From contig DATMML010000036.1 in assembly GCA_035570235.1 (NCBI GenBank), positions 52,351 through 116,350 of the forward strand: a DNA stretch of 64,000 nt. Direction: 5' to 3'. The notes beneath the pieces are model-generated. The model was not told where the DNA came from, did not search any database, and was given only the letters and a program-made list of their open reading frames with translations. A program made the translations under genes and the position numbers. Of this stretch, positions 29,106 to 36,481 are shown in pieces (position 1 is the stretch's first letter; each line of letters starts with the position of its first letter). This DNA comes from Vicinamibacteria bacterium. Its GTDB lineage: Bacteria; Acidobacteriota; Vicinamibacteria; Fen-336.

Positions 29106-29234
29106 CTCCCCCGGGATCACCTCAGTGAAGGCGCTCCAGAAGTTCCTTCTCCCAGCGTTGATGGAGGAGTCGAGCTCCCGGATCGCGAGGCGATCGGCGC
29201 CTTCGTTCGGGCTGATGGCTACGTGCTTGCTCAC
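29106..29234 (-). pseudogene. Possible N-terminal remnant of a SnoaL/NTF2-like gene
   Basis: From a GTG at 29234 the frame reads MSKHVAISPNEGADRLAIRE, close to the start of many SnoaL-like proteins (RLAIREL...), but the match stops after about 21 residues and the frame soon runs antisense-like into the hydrolase gene. I interpret it as a truncated gene start. The rest of the 424-bp gap between 28.94 and 29.36 kb shows nothing else I can support. A chance resemblance is quite possible. Confidence 0.25.
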
Positions 29235-29363
29235 GAGTGCATCTCCCTGTTCGCGCGATTGACTACACGGTGATCAAGGGCAGGGCGGCCGAGTCCCGCG
29301 CGTGACCCCCTTCCCAGTCGCTGCAAGCGTCAACCCAAGCCGGCTCGACGACGAGAGATCGAT

Positions 29364-29990
29364 TCAGCGAGCAACCCGGCGGCCACGGCGCTTCGATGCC
29401 GGGTCGCGCTGGGGAAGGAGGTGCTGAAAGAGGACGCGCGTGAAGCGTTCCACCGGGATGGGACTACGCTGCGACTTCGCCACGAGAATGGCGCCTTGCA
29501 GCGAGCTGACGATGAAGCCGGCGAGCTCCTGTACGTCGGTTTTGGGCGCCAGCTCGCCTGCCTCGATTGCTGCTTCCAGGCAGTAGGCCACCGATGCCTG
29601 GTTCTCCGCGAACACTGAGGCGACACGAAAGCGAATCGCGTCGCTTGCCTCGCTCGCCTCCGCACTGAGGTTTCCGTACAGACACCCTCGACGCATGTCT
29701 TCCTTGCGGAGGTACTCGAGCTGCCCATCGATCCAGGCTCGCAACCGACGAAGTGGCGGCAGCCGGTCGTTTCGCAGCGTCGCCCTGACCGCGGCGCTCG
29801 TCATCTCTCGATAGCGCTCAAGGATCTCGAGTCCAAATGCTTCCTTCGAAGCGAAATGGTTCGTGAACGACCCCTGCGGCACGCCGGCAGCCTGGGCGAT
29901 GTCGCGCACGCTGGACGCCCCAAACCCGCGCTGGTGCACCAATCGCAGCCCGTCTGTGAGCAACTTGCCCTTGTTCGAGGGACGTGACAT
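29364..29990 (-). CDS. TetR family transcriptional regulator
   Basis: 208 residues from the ATG at 29990; an earlier in-frame TTG at 30026 is rejected because it is part of the TTGACA -35 box. The DNA-binding helix-turn-helix is ASSVRDIAQAAGVPQGSFTN followed by HFASKEAF. The ligand domain contains DMRRGCLYGNLSAEAS, a signature of the YxaF/AcrR-like subgroup that responds to small xenobiotics. It lies downstream of the double-SnoaL gene. The palindrome at 31.13 kb between that gene and the divergent dehydrogenase is the natural target. Confidence 0.92.
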   Translation of the reverse strand: MSRPSNKGKLLTDGLRLVHQRGFGASSVRDIAQAAGVPQGSFTNHFASKEAFGLEILERYREMTSAAVRATLRNDRLPPLRRLRAWIDGQLEYLRKEDMRRGCLYGNLSAEASEASDAIRFRVASVFAENQASVAYCLEAAIEAGELAPKTDVQELAGFIVSSLQGAILVAKSQRSPIPVERFTRVLFQHLLPQRDPASKRRGRRVAR

Positions 29991-29996
29991 GTCCCC

Positions 29997-30026
29997 ATCA
30001 ACGCGCACGTCGGTAGTGGTTGTCAA
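29997..30026 (-). promoter_or_regulatory. Probable leaderless promoter of the tetR gene
   Basis: On the minus strand: TTGACA (30026-30021), 18-bp spacer, GTTGAT (30002-29997), six bases, ATG. The -35 is perfect and the -10 weak (3 of 6). Geometry is identical to the two chromate promoters. No Shine-Dalgarno precedes the ATG. Confidence 0.5.
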
Positions 30027-30192
30027 GGCGAGTGACCGCGCCCCCTCTCACTCAGTCGAATACGGCGATCCGACAGCTCTAGCCAGCGTCGACGAGCACG
30101 TGCGGATGACTCCGGCGGCGTGGGAGCGCGAGGGCCCGAGTCGGCAAGGTAGGCGGGGTACCTCCGCGACCTGCGACTTGGAATCGTCGACG

Positions 30193-31023
30193 CTACCGGA
30201 TCTGCCGCATCGCGTCGGCCCAGTTCTCGACGTGGTATGCAGATGCGAGCTTGTCACCTCTCACGGTAAACACATCGAGGGCCATCGTCGTGAAGCTTCG
30301 GCCGGTGGGGCGAGCACCGAAGAACTCGGCCACGGGAGTTCCTGTCGCCTGCCCTCGCACGACGATGCGATCGCCAGAGGTCCAAATGTCCTTGATGCTC
30401 CAGCTCAGGTCGGGAATGCTCGCGCCGAGCGTTTTGAAGACGTCGGCAAGTTGATCGCGCGTAAGCCATTGTTCATTGGTCGAATAGGACTTGTAGTCCG
30501 CATGGCAGGCTTGGGCGAGAAGGGCGGCGACGTCCTTCTTCTGGGGCTGGTTCAGGGCATCGTAGAGCGGACCGACGATTCTTTCCGCCACCTCCACCGT
30601 CAACTCTGATTGCGCTGCCGCGGCGCTTGCGGCCGGGAAGCGGTCTCCAAACATCGGCAGCCCGCTCTTCGACTCCTCCCGGCTTGCTTCGTCTTGCAGC
30701 ACATCCCAGTGCTCGGCAAGAACGCCGTTCTCAACTCTGACGATGTCCGCGGCGATCCATGCGCGCGGCCTCCCGCTGCCGGTAAAGCGTCCGTGAAGCA
30801 GGACATATTCGGCGTCAGCGACGGCCACAGCGTTCTCGTACCGCAGTTCGGGTGGTGCCGCTCTTACGAGGTTGAATAGTCCCTCTCTCCCCGGAGCGAT
30901 ATGCGCGCTGTGTTGGATGTACCTTGGGGACCAGAACCCCGCGGCGGTCTCGTAATCTCGTTTATTGAAAAGCGTATCAAACGCCTCGAGGACAAGGGCC
31001 TTGTTCTCGGAGAGAGTCGTCAT
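30193..31023 (-). CDS. Double SnoaL/NTF2-like domain protein
   Basis: 276 residues from the ATG at 31023. Domain 1 (about 1-125) has NKALVLEAFDTLFNKRDYET, YIQHSAHIAPGREGL and AADIVRVENGVLAEHWDVLQ. Domain 2 (about 140-276) has YDALNQPQKKDVAALLAQAC, TRDQLADVFKTLGASIPDLS and DVFTVRGDKLASAYHVENWA. Both are cone-shaped alpha/beta folds used by polyketide cyclases, ketosteroid isomerases and many proteins of unknown activity. It is transcribed from the operator-controlled promoter at 31.13 kb, with the tetR gene downstream on the same strand. Confidence 0.85.
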   Translation of the reverse strand: MTTLSENKALVLEAFDTLFNKRDYETAAGFWSPRYIQHSAHIAPGREGLFNLVRAAPPELRYENAVAVADAEYVLLHGRFTGSGRPRAWIAADIVRVENGVLAEHWDVLQDEASREESKSGLPMFGDRFPAASAAAAQSELTVEVAERIVGPLYDALNQPQKKDVAALLAQACHADYKSYSTNEQWLTRDQLADVFKTLGASIPDLSWSIKDIWTSGDRIVVRGQATGTPVAEFFGARPTGRSFTTMALDVFTVRGDKLASAYHVENWADAMRQIR

Positions 31024-31102
31024 CGTGGAACCTGCCTTTGACTCACAATCGCGCAAGGTCTCGGTGTGGGTTTGCCCAGAGGACGGGCCCCTGAGAGCAA
31101 CG

Positions 31103-31156
31103 TTGCCTTGTGTGGTGACATGTCGATACAATACGTACGTCCGTATTGACTGTCAA
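31103..31156. promoter_or_regulatory. Divergent promoters with a TetR-type operator palindrome
   Basis: The palindrome CAATACGTACGTCCGTATTG spans 31129-31148: perfect 7-bp arms (CAATACG/CGTATTG) around a 6-bp centre. Minus-strand promoter for the SnoaL gene: TTGACA (31156-31151), 17 bp, TATTGT (31133-31128). Plus-strand promoter for the dehydrogenase: TTGCCT (31103-31108), 18 bp, TACAAT (31127-31132). The operator covers both -10 boxes or start regions, so one bound repressor would silence both directions. Assignment to the TetR protein at 29.4-30.0 kb is inference. Confidence 0.75.
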
Positions 31157-31225
31157 GACCGTTAGTCCGATCAGGCCAAGCTCAGGATGGTGCACCTTCC
31201 GCGTCAAGACGAGAGGCACAGAGAA

Positions 31226-32251
31226 ATGGCTGACACATACCAGGCAGTCGAAGTTTCCGCACCGGGCGTGCTTCGAGTCGTGGAGCGGCCGATCCGTGAG
31301 CCGGGAGCGGGCCAGGTCAGGATCCGCGTCGAAGCCTGCGGAGTCTGTCACAGTGATGCGGCGACGGTGACCGGGATGTACCCCGGCTTGACGCTTCCGC
31401 GCGTTCCCGGGCACGAAATCGTGGGCCGCATCCACGCCTTGGGCAGCGGGGTGTCCCGCTGGAAGGTCGGTCAACGAGTCGGCGTCGGCTTCTTCGGCGG
31501 CGAGGATGGAGTCTGCGAGCCGTGCCGCCGCGGAAACATGGTGAATTGCCAGAACCCTGTCATTCCGGGCATCACAGTGGATGGGGGATATGCCGAGATG
31601 GTGATCGCGGAAGCGCGCGGCATCGCAGCCATCCCCAACGAGCTCGGGTCCGTGGAAGCCGCGCCTCTTCTGTGTGCGGGCGTGACGACCTACAACGCTG
31701 TTCGCAATGCCGGCCTGCGCGGTGGAGACCTCGTCGCCGTCCAGGGCATCGGCGGCCTCGGGCATCTTGGCATCCAGTTCGCGCGGCGCATGGGATTCCG
31801 TACCGTTGCCATCGGGAAGGGAGGCGACAAGCGAGAGCTGGCCCGGCAACTGGGCGCCCAGGTTTACATCGACAGCGCCGTCGATGACGCGGTCGCCGTC
31901 CTGCAGGGCATGGGGGGCGCCCGAGCGATCATCGCGACCTCTCCGAGTGGTCAGGCCATGGGGCCACTCGTATCGGCTCTCGCTGCCGGCGGCAAGCTCA
32001 TCGTCGTGGGCGTACCGCAGGACCCGATCCAGGTGAGCGCAGTCCCGTTGGTCTTCGGCGGACGCGCGATCTACGGGACGCTGACCGGCACGGCCATCGA
32101 CGAGGAAGACACGCTGGCCTTCAGCGTCCTGGAAAACATCCGTCCGATGGTCGAGGCGGCTCCTCTCGAGCGCGCGGCCGATGCGTATGCGCGAATGATC
32201 CGGGGACAGGCGCGCTTCCGCATGGTGCTGGTCACTAAGGACGCGCCATGA
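31226..32251 (+). CDS. Zinc-dependent alcohol dehydrogenase (MDR superfamily)
   Basis: 341 residues from the ATG at 31226 with AGAGG upstream. Catalytic zinc ligands are Cys41 (CGVCHSD), His63 (GHE) and Cys150 (LLCAGVTTY). The NAD(P) loop is GIGGLGHLG. The structural-zinc loop has only three cysteines (97, 100, 108); the first is replaced by Asp94. It is transcribed divergently from the SnoaL gene and shares the operator. Probable alcohol/aldehyde interconversion; the substrate is unknown. Last gene of this cassette before the tRNA-like copy at 32.45 kb. Confidence 0.93.
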   Translation: MADTYQAVEVSAPGVLRVVERPIREPGAGQVRIRVEACGVCHSDAATVTGMYPGLTLPRVPGHEIVGRIHALGSGVSRWKVGQRVGVGFFGGEDGVCEPCRRGNMVNCQNPVIPGITVDGGYAEMVIAEARGIAAIPNELGSVEAAPLLCAGVTTYNAVRNAGLRGGDLVAVQGIGGLGHLGIQFARRMGFRTVAIGKGGDKRELARQLGAQVYIDSAVDDAVAVLQGMGGARAIIATSPSGQAMGPLVSALAAGGKLIVVGVPQDPIQVSAVPLVFGGRAIYGTLTGTAIDEEDTLAFSVLENIRPMVEAAPLERAADAYARMIRGQARFRMVLVTKDAP

Positions 32252-32388
32252 GGCTCGTTGGGCGCCCACGCCCAGCAGGCTTCCTCACCGGCGCATCTCC
32301 AGGCTATTGGCCCCGCATACAAGCACGCGTCCTTCGGGTGCTGGCAGCGCTCGCGTGCCCGGCGTAGGCATGTCATTGGTCCCCGCCA

Positions 32389-32410
32389 AAATAGACAAGA
32401 AATAGACAAG
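32389..32410 (+). repeat. Perfect 11-bp tandem direct repeat near the 32.45 kb tRNA copy
   Basis: AAATAGACAAG occurs twice without a gap (32389-32399 and 32400-32410), ending 42 bp before the CCA end of the adjacent tRNA-like copy. Similar 11-bp pairs of the form AAACAAGACAC sit 47 bp from the copies at 35.8 and 39.3 kb. Pairs of this size and position resemble arm-type binding sites of tyrosine integrases; no integrase is present to confirm it. Confidence 0.7.
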
Positions 32411-32438
32411 TCCGCCCTTCAGCGGATTCGGCATCCTG

Positions 32439-32499
32439 CTTGTTGCTGGAACTGGTGGAGCTGATGGGGATCGAACCCATGACCTCGTGAATGCCATTC
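32439..32499 (-). repeat. tRNA-Ala 3'-half copy, 47 bp identical to the intact gene (putative att site)
   Basis: Bases 32453-32499 are identical to 39315-39361, the 3' half of tRNA-Ala(GGC) from anticodon loop to CCA. Counting the flank, 59 of 61 bp match. The 5' half is lost as a tRNA, although a D-arm-like nonamer with 7 of 9 matches remains at the same offset (32513-32521). Identity confined to the 3' half is what site-specific integration at a tRNA gene leaves behind. Confidence 0.85.
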
Positions 32500-32583
32500 T
32501 CTTGGGTTCCGCGCTGTGCCGCGAGCCAGAGAGCCCCCGCTGCGCTAGGCCGGCCGAAGCGCTCCAGCGGGATGCGCTCCGTG

Positions 32584-33501
32584 CTACTCAGCGCTTCTCT
32601 CTAGAGCCCGCACCTCCGGCAGTTGCCGCACCTCAGCCACGAATCTCGCCAGCAACGGTGACGCACTGTCCTTCCGCCAGACGAGAGAGAAGGCGATCGG
32701 CAGGTGCATGTCCACGACCGGTCGCAGCGCGACGTCCTTCGGACACCGCCAGCGCGTCGCGTCGCTGACGAACGCGACTCCGAGACCGCAGGCAACGAGG
32801 CTCAGCAAGGTGGCCTGATCCACGGCCTCTTGCACGATGCGTGGGGCCTTCAGGCCGCCGCGGGAACACGCCTGCATGAGACGGTCGTAGTAAGCGGGGC
32901 TTTGGCGCCGCGGAAACCAGACGAAGACGGCATCGGTCAGGTCGCGCAGGCGGAGGGTCTTCGGCTTCGCCAAAGGATGCCGCTTGGGCGCAGCCAGTAC
33001 GAGCCTCTGCGAGGCCACCTGGATTTGGTCGAGTTCCGGGTCGGTCTTCGGCATGTTGAAGACGAAACCCGCATCGAGCCGGCCAGAGCGAACGGCGTCG
33101 ACCTGCTCCAGGGAGCTCAGCGGTTGAAGCTGCAGCTCAGCGTCGGGTTGCCCCCGGCGGAACCGCAAGAATGAGGCGGGAACGACGCCGTGCCACGACG
33201 CGCTCTCCGTGAATCCCACCCGCAGCGTCCCGGCGAGGCCGCGCGCCACGCGCCCGGCGCGGATCGTCGCCTCGTTTACCTGCTGAAGAATCAGCCGGGC
33301 CTCTTCCAGGAAGGTCTTCCCCGCGGCGCTCAGCCGGACGCCCCGGGGAAGGCGATCGAACAGTTGGAACCCGACCTCGCCCTCGAGGTCCTGGATCTGG
33401 CGGGACAGGGCGGGTTGGGCCACACGCAGCCGCTCGGCGGCGCGTCCGTAGTGTTGCTCCTCTCCAACCGCAACGAAGTAGCGCAGGTGCCGTAGTTCCA
33501 T
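32584..33501 (-). CDS. LysR family transcriptional regulator
   Basis: 305 residues from the ATG at 33501. The winged HTH is MELRHLRYFVAVGEEQHYGR then LRVAQPALSRQIQDLEGEVG; the effector domain follows (LRVGFTESASWHGVVPASFL, LVACGLGVAFVSD). The subgroup resembles BenM/CatR-like regulators of aromatic compound metabolism. It is divergent from the SDR operon at 33.7 kb, the usual LysR arrangement, so that operon is its likely target. Its start codon is only six bases from a -10 box. Confidence 0.94.
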   Translation of the reverse strand: MELRHLRYFVAVGEEQHYGRAAERLRVAQPALSRQIQDLEGEVGFQLFDRLPRGVRLSAAGKTFLEEARLILQQVNEATIRAGRVARGLAGTLRVGFTESASWHGVVPASFLRFRRGQPDAELQLQPLSSLEQVDAVRSGRLDAGFVFNMPKTDPELDQIQVASQRLVLAAPKRHPLAKPKTLRLRDLTDAVFVWFPRRQSPAYYDRLMQACSRGGLKAPRIVQEAVDQATLLSLVACGLGVAFVSDATRWRCPKDVALRPVVDMHLPIAFSLVWRKDSASPLLARFVAEVRQLPEVRALERSAE

Positions 33502-33507
33502 ACCGAT

Positions 33508-33535
33508 ATCATACGAGCATCGCTTCAATACTAAA
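33508..33535 (-). promoter_or_regulatory. Probable leaderless promoter of the lysR gene
   Basis: Minus strand: TTTAGT (33535-33530), 16-bp spacer, TATGAT (33513-33508), six bases, ATG at 33501. The -10 is 5 of 6 to consensus. No ribosome-binding site can fit in the six-base gap. Confidence 0.5.
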
Positions 33536-33577
33536 GATGTCCTGGACGCATTGGTCTCGCCGCGCGATATTGGTGGT

Positions 33578-33697
33578 ATGAAGCGCGGCGACCGGCCGAG
33601 CCGAAAGCGAAAGCCGAAGCCAAGGCGCAAGCCCCGAGTTGCCGCCAAGGGCCGCAAGCCCGCGCCGATGATCCCGCTGCCTGCGGCTTGGGAGTGA
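33578..33697 (+). CDS. Short highly basic ORF upstream of the SDR operon
   Basis: A 39-residue frame, MKRGDRPSRKRKPKPRRKPR followed by a short tail ending LPAAWE. Fifteen of the first 27 residues are Lys or Arg, alternating with Pro. It ends 13 bp before the SDR start codon on the same strand. Ribosome-binding signal is weak (GGTGG). It might be a leader peptide or a small nucleic-acid-binding protein, or simply chance in GC-rich DNA. No family is recognised. Confidence 0.35.
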   Translation: MKRGDRPSRKRKPKPRRKPRVAAKGRKPAPMIPLPAAWE

Positions 33698-33710
33698 GAA
33701 GGAGCGATCG

Positions 33711-34544
33711 ATGACACAGAGAGCGGTCTTCATCACCGGCAGCTCGTCGGGCCTTGGACGCGCCGCGGCCAAGCTGTTTGCCGCTCGGGGATGGAAGGTG
33801 CTTGCCACCATGCGAAACCTCGAGAAGGAACAGGAGCTCGCCAACTTGGGAGGAGTCGTGCTGCTTCCCTTGGACATCACCCAGCCGGCGCAGATCGAAC
33901 GCGCGGCCGCCACTGCCATCAGCAGCGGCGGCGTCGACGTGGTCTTCAACAATGCCGGCTACGGGATGGCGGGGCCGCTCGAGGGGGTGAGCGACGAACA
34001 GATCCTCCGCATCGTGAATACCAACCTGATGGGAGCCATCCGAACCACGAAGGCATTCATTCCTCACTTTCGCGAGAAGCGATCGGGGCTGTTCATCAAC
34101 ACGACCTCGATCGGCGGCCTGATCACGGTCCCTTACAACTCGATCTATCACGCGACCAAGTGGGCTCTCGAGGGCTGGAGCGAGAGCATGGCCTTCGAGC
34201 TGAACCAACTCGGGATCGGCATGAAGACGGTTTCGCCGGGCGGAATGAAGACCGACTTCTTCACCCGATCCTTCGACGCCGGCCGTCACCCCGCCTATGA
34301 CGCACTCGTCGAGAAGGTGATGAGCACGGTGAGGGATCCGAAGCAAATGGAGACGTACTCCACGCCCGAACAGATTGCCGAGGTCGTCTACGAGGCGGCG
34401 ACCGACGGGAAAGATCAGCTCCGCTACGTCGCCGGCGCGGACGCCAAGGCGACCTATGCGACGCGCCTGGAGCTGGGCGACGAGGCCTTTCGCAAGACGA
34501 TGCGGCAGCGTTTCTTCGGAGCAGGAACCCAGGAGGGAGCATGA
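33711..34544 (+). CDS. Short-chain dehydrogenase/reductase (classical SDR)
   Basis: 277 residues after a GAAGGAG site. Cofactor loop TGSSSGLG at 9-16, the NNAG motif in VVFNNAGYGMAGPLEG, the active-site serine in NTTSIGG and the catalytic YHATK. The protein is the length of the SDR group often annotated as oxidoreductase/retinol-dehydrogenase-like. Its stop overlaps the next start (ATGA). First enzyme of the cassette-2 operon SDR, SnoaL, SDR, probably controlled by the divergent LysR. Confidence 0.94.
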   Translation: MTQRAVFITGSSSGLGRAAAKLFAARGWKVLATMRNLEKEQELANLGGVVLLPLDITQPAQIERAAATAISSGGVDVVFNNAGYGMAGPLEGVSDEQILRIVNTNLMGAIRTTKAFIPHFREKRSGLFINTTSIGGLITVPYNSIYHATKWALEGWSESMAFELNQLGIGMKTVSPGGMKTDFFTRSFDAGRHPAYDALVEKVMSTVRDPKQMETYSTPEQIAEVVYEAATDGKDQLRYVAGADAKATYATRLELGDEAFRKTMRQRFFGAGTQEGA

Positions 34545-34873
34545 ACATGACGATCGCCCTGACCGGCCCGGTGTCGGCCTTCTTCGAGGCCGAGAGAACC
34601 CAGGACGTCGAGGCCCTCATCCGCTGTTTCAGTGAGCACGCAACCGTCCGAGACGAGGGCCGGACCATCGAGGGCCCCGACGCCATCAAGCGCTGGATGA
34701 AAGAGGCCAAGGCCAAGTACCACCACACGGTCCAGCCGCTCGCGGTCTCCCATCGCGACGGCCTGACGGTCGTGACGGCACGCGTTGCGGGGACATTCCC
34801 GAACAGCCCGCTGGATCTTCAGCATGTTTTCGCGGTTGAGGGCGGGAAGATCGCCTCGCTGGAGATTCGGTGA
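34541..34873 (+). CDS. SnoaL-like / NTF2-like small protein
   Basis: 110 residues with the NTF2-like pattern: [40 protein letters not shown] and a final strand [15 protein letters not shown]. Such proteins can be isomerases, cyclases or have no known reaction. It overlaps the SDR genes at both ends (ATGA and GTGA), so the three products are made together. It is the second cassette in which an NTF2-like gene accompanies a dehydrogenase. Confidence 0.88.
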   Translation: MNMTIALTGPVSAFFEAERTQDVEALIRCFSEHATVRDEGRTIEGPDAIKRWMKEAKAKYHHTVQPLAVSHRDGLTVVTARVAGTFPNSPLDLQHVFAVEGGKIASLEIR

Positions 34874-35652
34874 GCAGCGCCCGCGACCTCCGGGGCCGTA
34901 AGGCCCTGGTGACGGGTGGGACCAAGGGCATCGGCGCGGCTGTGTCGGCGCGGCTGCAACAAGCGGGAGCCCTGGTTCTCGCAACCGCGCGCACGGCTCC
35001 TGCCGAAGCCGTGGACGGTGTCCTCTTCGTAGCCGCCGACGTGACCACCGCCGAGGGTTGTGCGACCGTGGCGGCCGCCACCCGCGACCGCCTGGGCGAA
35101 GTGGACATCGTCGTCCACGTGGTCGGCGGATCGTCGGCGCCCGCGGGCGGATTCGCGGCCCTCGACGACGACGAGTGGTGGCGTGCGCTCGACTTCAACC
35201 TGTTCCCGGCCGTGCGGCTGGATCGCGCGCTCCTGCCCATAATGCTCGCTCGCGGTTCCGGCGTCATCGTTCACGTGACGTCCATCCAGAGCCAGTTGCC
35301 GCTGCACGACGCGACCCTCGCGTACGCCGCTGCGAAAGCCGCGCTCTCGAACTACAGCAAGGGCCTCTCGAAGGAGGTCGGGCCCAAGGGAGTCCGCGTG
35401 GTGCGTGTTTCGCCCGGCTGGGTCGAGACGGAAGCGGCAGTGAGCCTCGTACAGGAGCTTGCGCGCAAGGATGGCGTCGACTACGGGGCGGCCCGTCAAG
35501 GCTTGATGCAATCGCTCGGGGGAATCCCCATCGGACGGCCGGCGAAGCCGGGAGAGGTAGCCGACCTGATCGCCTTCCTGGTATCGCCTCAGGCTGCCTC
35601 GATCACAGGCACCGAGTACGTCATCGACGGGGGAACCGTGCCGACTTCCTAG
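34870..35652 (+). CDS. Short-chain dehydrogenase/reductase (second SDR of the operon)
   Basis: 260 residues from a GTG overlapping the preceding stop. The cofactor motif is TGGTKGIG, the active-site tyrosine lies in YAAAKAAL, and the C-terminus [16 protein letters not shown] is standard. The usual NNAG is replaced by [14 protein letters not shown] (VVGG), as in a subset of SDRs annotated as SDR family oxidoreductases. Only ~24% like its neighbour by eye, so not a recent duplicate. Confidence 0.93.
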   Translation: MSSARDLRGRKALVTGGTKGIGAAVSARLQQAGALVLATARTAPAEAVDGVLFVAADVTTAEGCATVAAATRDRLGEVDIVVHVVGGSSAPAGGFAALDDDEWWRALDFNLFPAVRLDRALLPIMLARGSGVIVHVTSIQSQLPLHDATLAYAAAKAALSNYSKGLSKEVGPKGVRVVRVSPGWVETEAAVSLVQELARKDGVDYGAARQGLMQSLGGIPIGRPAKPGEVADLIAFLVSPQAASITGTEYVIDGGTVPTS

Positions 35653-35739
35653 GTCGCATCCGGGCGCGGATGACCTGAACCAGGGAAGCAGGCTGCCCCT
35701 GTCCGCCGGTTACGAGCCTGCGGCGGCCGACGATGCTCC

Positions 35740-35761
35740 AAACAAGACACAAACAAGACAC
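35740..35761 (+). repeat. Perfect 11-bp tandem direct repeat near the 35.8 kb tRNA copy
   Basis: AAACAAGACAC twice without a gap (35740-35750, 35751-35761), followed by GAAACG. It ends 47 bp before the CCA end of the adjacent pseudo-tRNA. The copy at 39.25 kb has the same unit, the same GAAACG tail and the same distance. Confidence 0.75.
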
Positions 35762-35808
35762 GAAACGGCCTGGGTATCATGGCCATCTCGCTAGCTTGTT
35801 GCCGGAGT

Positions 35809-35884
35809 TGGTGGAGCTGATGGGGATCGACCCCATGACCACGTGAATGCCATCACTGAGGCCTCCGGGCTGCGCCACGACACT
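35809..35884 (-). pseudogene. tRNA-Ala pseudogene (putative att site)
   Basis: Colinear with the intact tRNA-Ala over all 76 positions without gaps. The 3' part matches 43 of 47 bases; the D-arm nonamer TGGCGCAGC is exact at the same offset (35877-35869). The anticodon stem, the 5' acceptor strand and the spacing sequences are altered, and the acceptor stem cannot pair, so it should not yield a working tRNA. The flank beyond CCA is shared with the other copies. Confidence 0.75.
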
Positions 35885-35921
35885 ATGACCCCCCACGAGG
35901 CGCCGGATCCTGAGTTCACCC

Positions 35922-35957
35922 TTGACAGCCAGTCAACTTGTAACTGCCATAAATACA
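35922..35957 (+). promoter_or_regulatory. Promoter region of the rrf2 gene with TGTA-N11-TACA operator
   Basis: A perfect -35 (TTGACA, 35922-35927) precedes a 19-bp imperfect palindrome TGTAACTGCCATAAATACA at 35939-35957. No good -10 is visible at 16-18 bp; CATAAA at 35948 is possible with a long spacer, which would make it an activated or repressed weak promoter. The same half-sites with the same spacing recur at 36.43 kb. Confidence 0.6.
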
Positions 35958-35969
35958 GGTCACAGAAGC

Positions 35970-36407
35970 GTGCGTATTGCCAATAGGTTCTCGATCGGCG
36001 TCCACATCCTCTCGCTGCTCGGTGCGCTGCGAGACGCGGAGCACACGTCGGAGTGGATGGCTGGAAGCATTGGCGTCAACCCCGTGGTCGTACGGAACGT
36101 CACGGGGATGCTGAGGCGAGCGGGGCTCGTCCGGACCCGGCAGGGCGTCGCTGGCACCTGGCTGGCGCGACCGCTCTCCGAGGTGACCCTACTGGAGGTC
36201 TTTCGAGCGGTCGAGGACGAAGCGAGCCTCTTCTCTGTTCATCCTCGTCCCAACCCGAAGTGCCCGGTCGGTGCGCGGATAGAGCAGACGCTCAGCGAGA
36301 TCTTCGCCGAAGCCGAGAGTGCGATGTACACCAAGCTCGCAAGGATCACGCTGGAACAGGTCGTGCGGCAGCTCGACACGTCGGCCCGGGCCCGCCGTGG
36401 TGCCTGA
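35970..36407 (+). CDS. Rrf2 family transcriptional regulator (YwnA-like)
   Basis: About 145 residues from the GTG at 35970; the longer frame begins at the TTG of the -35 box and is rejected. The winged HTH is FSIGVHILSLLGALRDAEHT, then WMAGSIGVNPVVVRNVTGML with wing VRTRQGVAGTWLARPLSEVT. Only a single cysteine (KCPVG) is present in the region where Fe-S-binding Rrf2 proteins have three, so it is not an IscR/NsrR type. Such single-Cys members respond to electrophiles or oxidants. The neighbouring YwnB-like gene repeats the ywnA/ywnB pairing of Bacillus subtilis. Confidence 0.9.
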   Translation: MRIANRFSIGVHILSLLGALRDAEHTSEWMAGSIGVNPVVVRNVTGMLRRAGLVRTRQGVAGTWLARPLSEVTLLEVFRAVEDEASLFSVHPRPNPKCPVGARIEQTLSEIFAEAESAMYTKLARITLEQVVRQLDTSARARRGA

Positions 36408-36426
36408 GCCCCCCTTTGGCCACTGT

Positions 36427-36445
36427 TGTAATCTCATCGGTTACA
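36427..36445. promoter_or_regulatory. TGTA-N11-TACA operator before the YwnB-like gene
   Basis: TGTAATCTCATCGGTTACA is a 19-bp palindrome with 5-bp arms (TGTAA/TTACA). It has the same TGTA-N11-TACA layout as the site in front of the rrf2 gene. TGTAAT inside it could also be the -10 of the downstream gene. The Rrf2 protein is the likely ligand. Confidence 0.65.
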
Positions 36446-36481
36446 TGACCCTGGTCCTGATCCATGGTTGGAGGTGACGTC

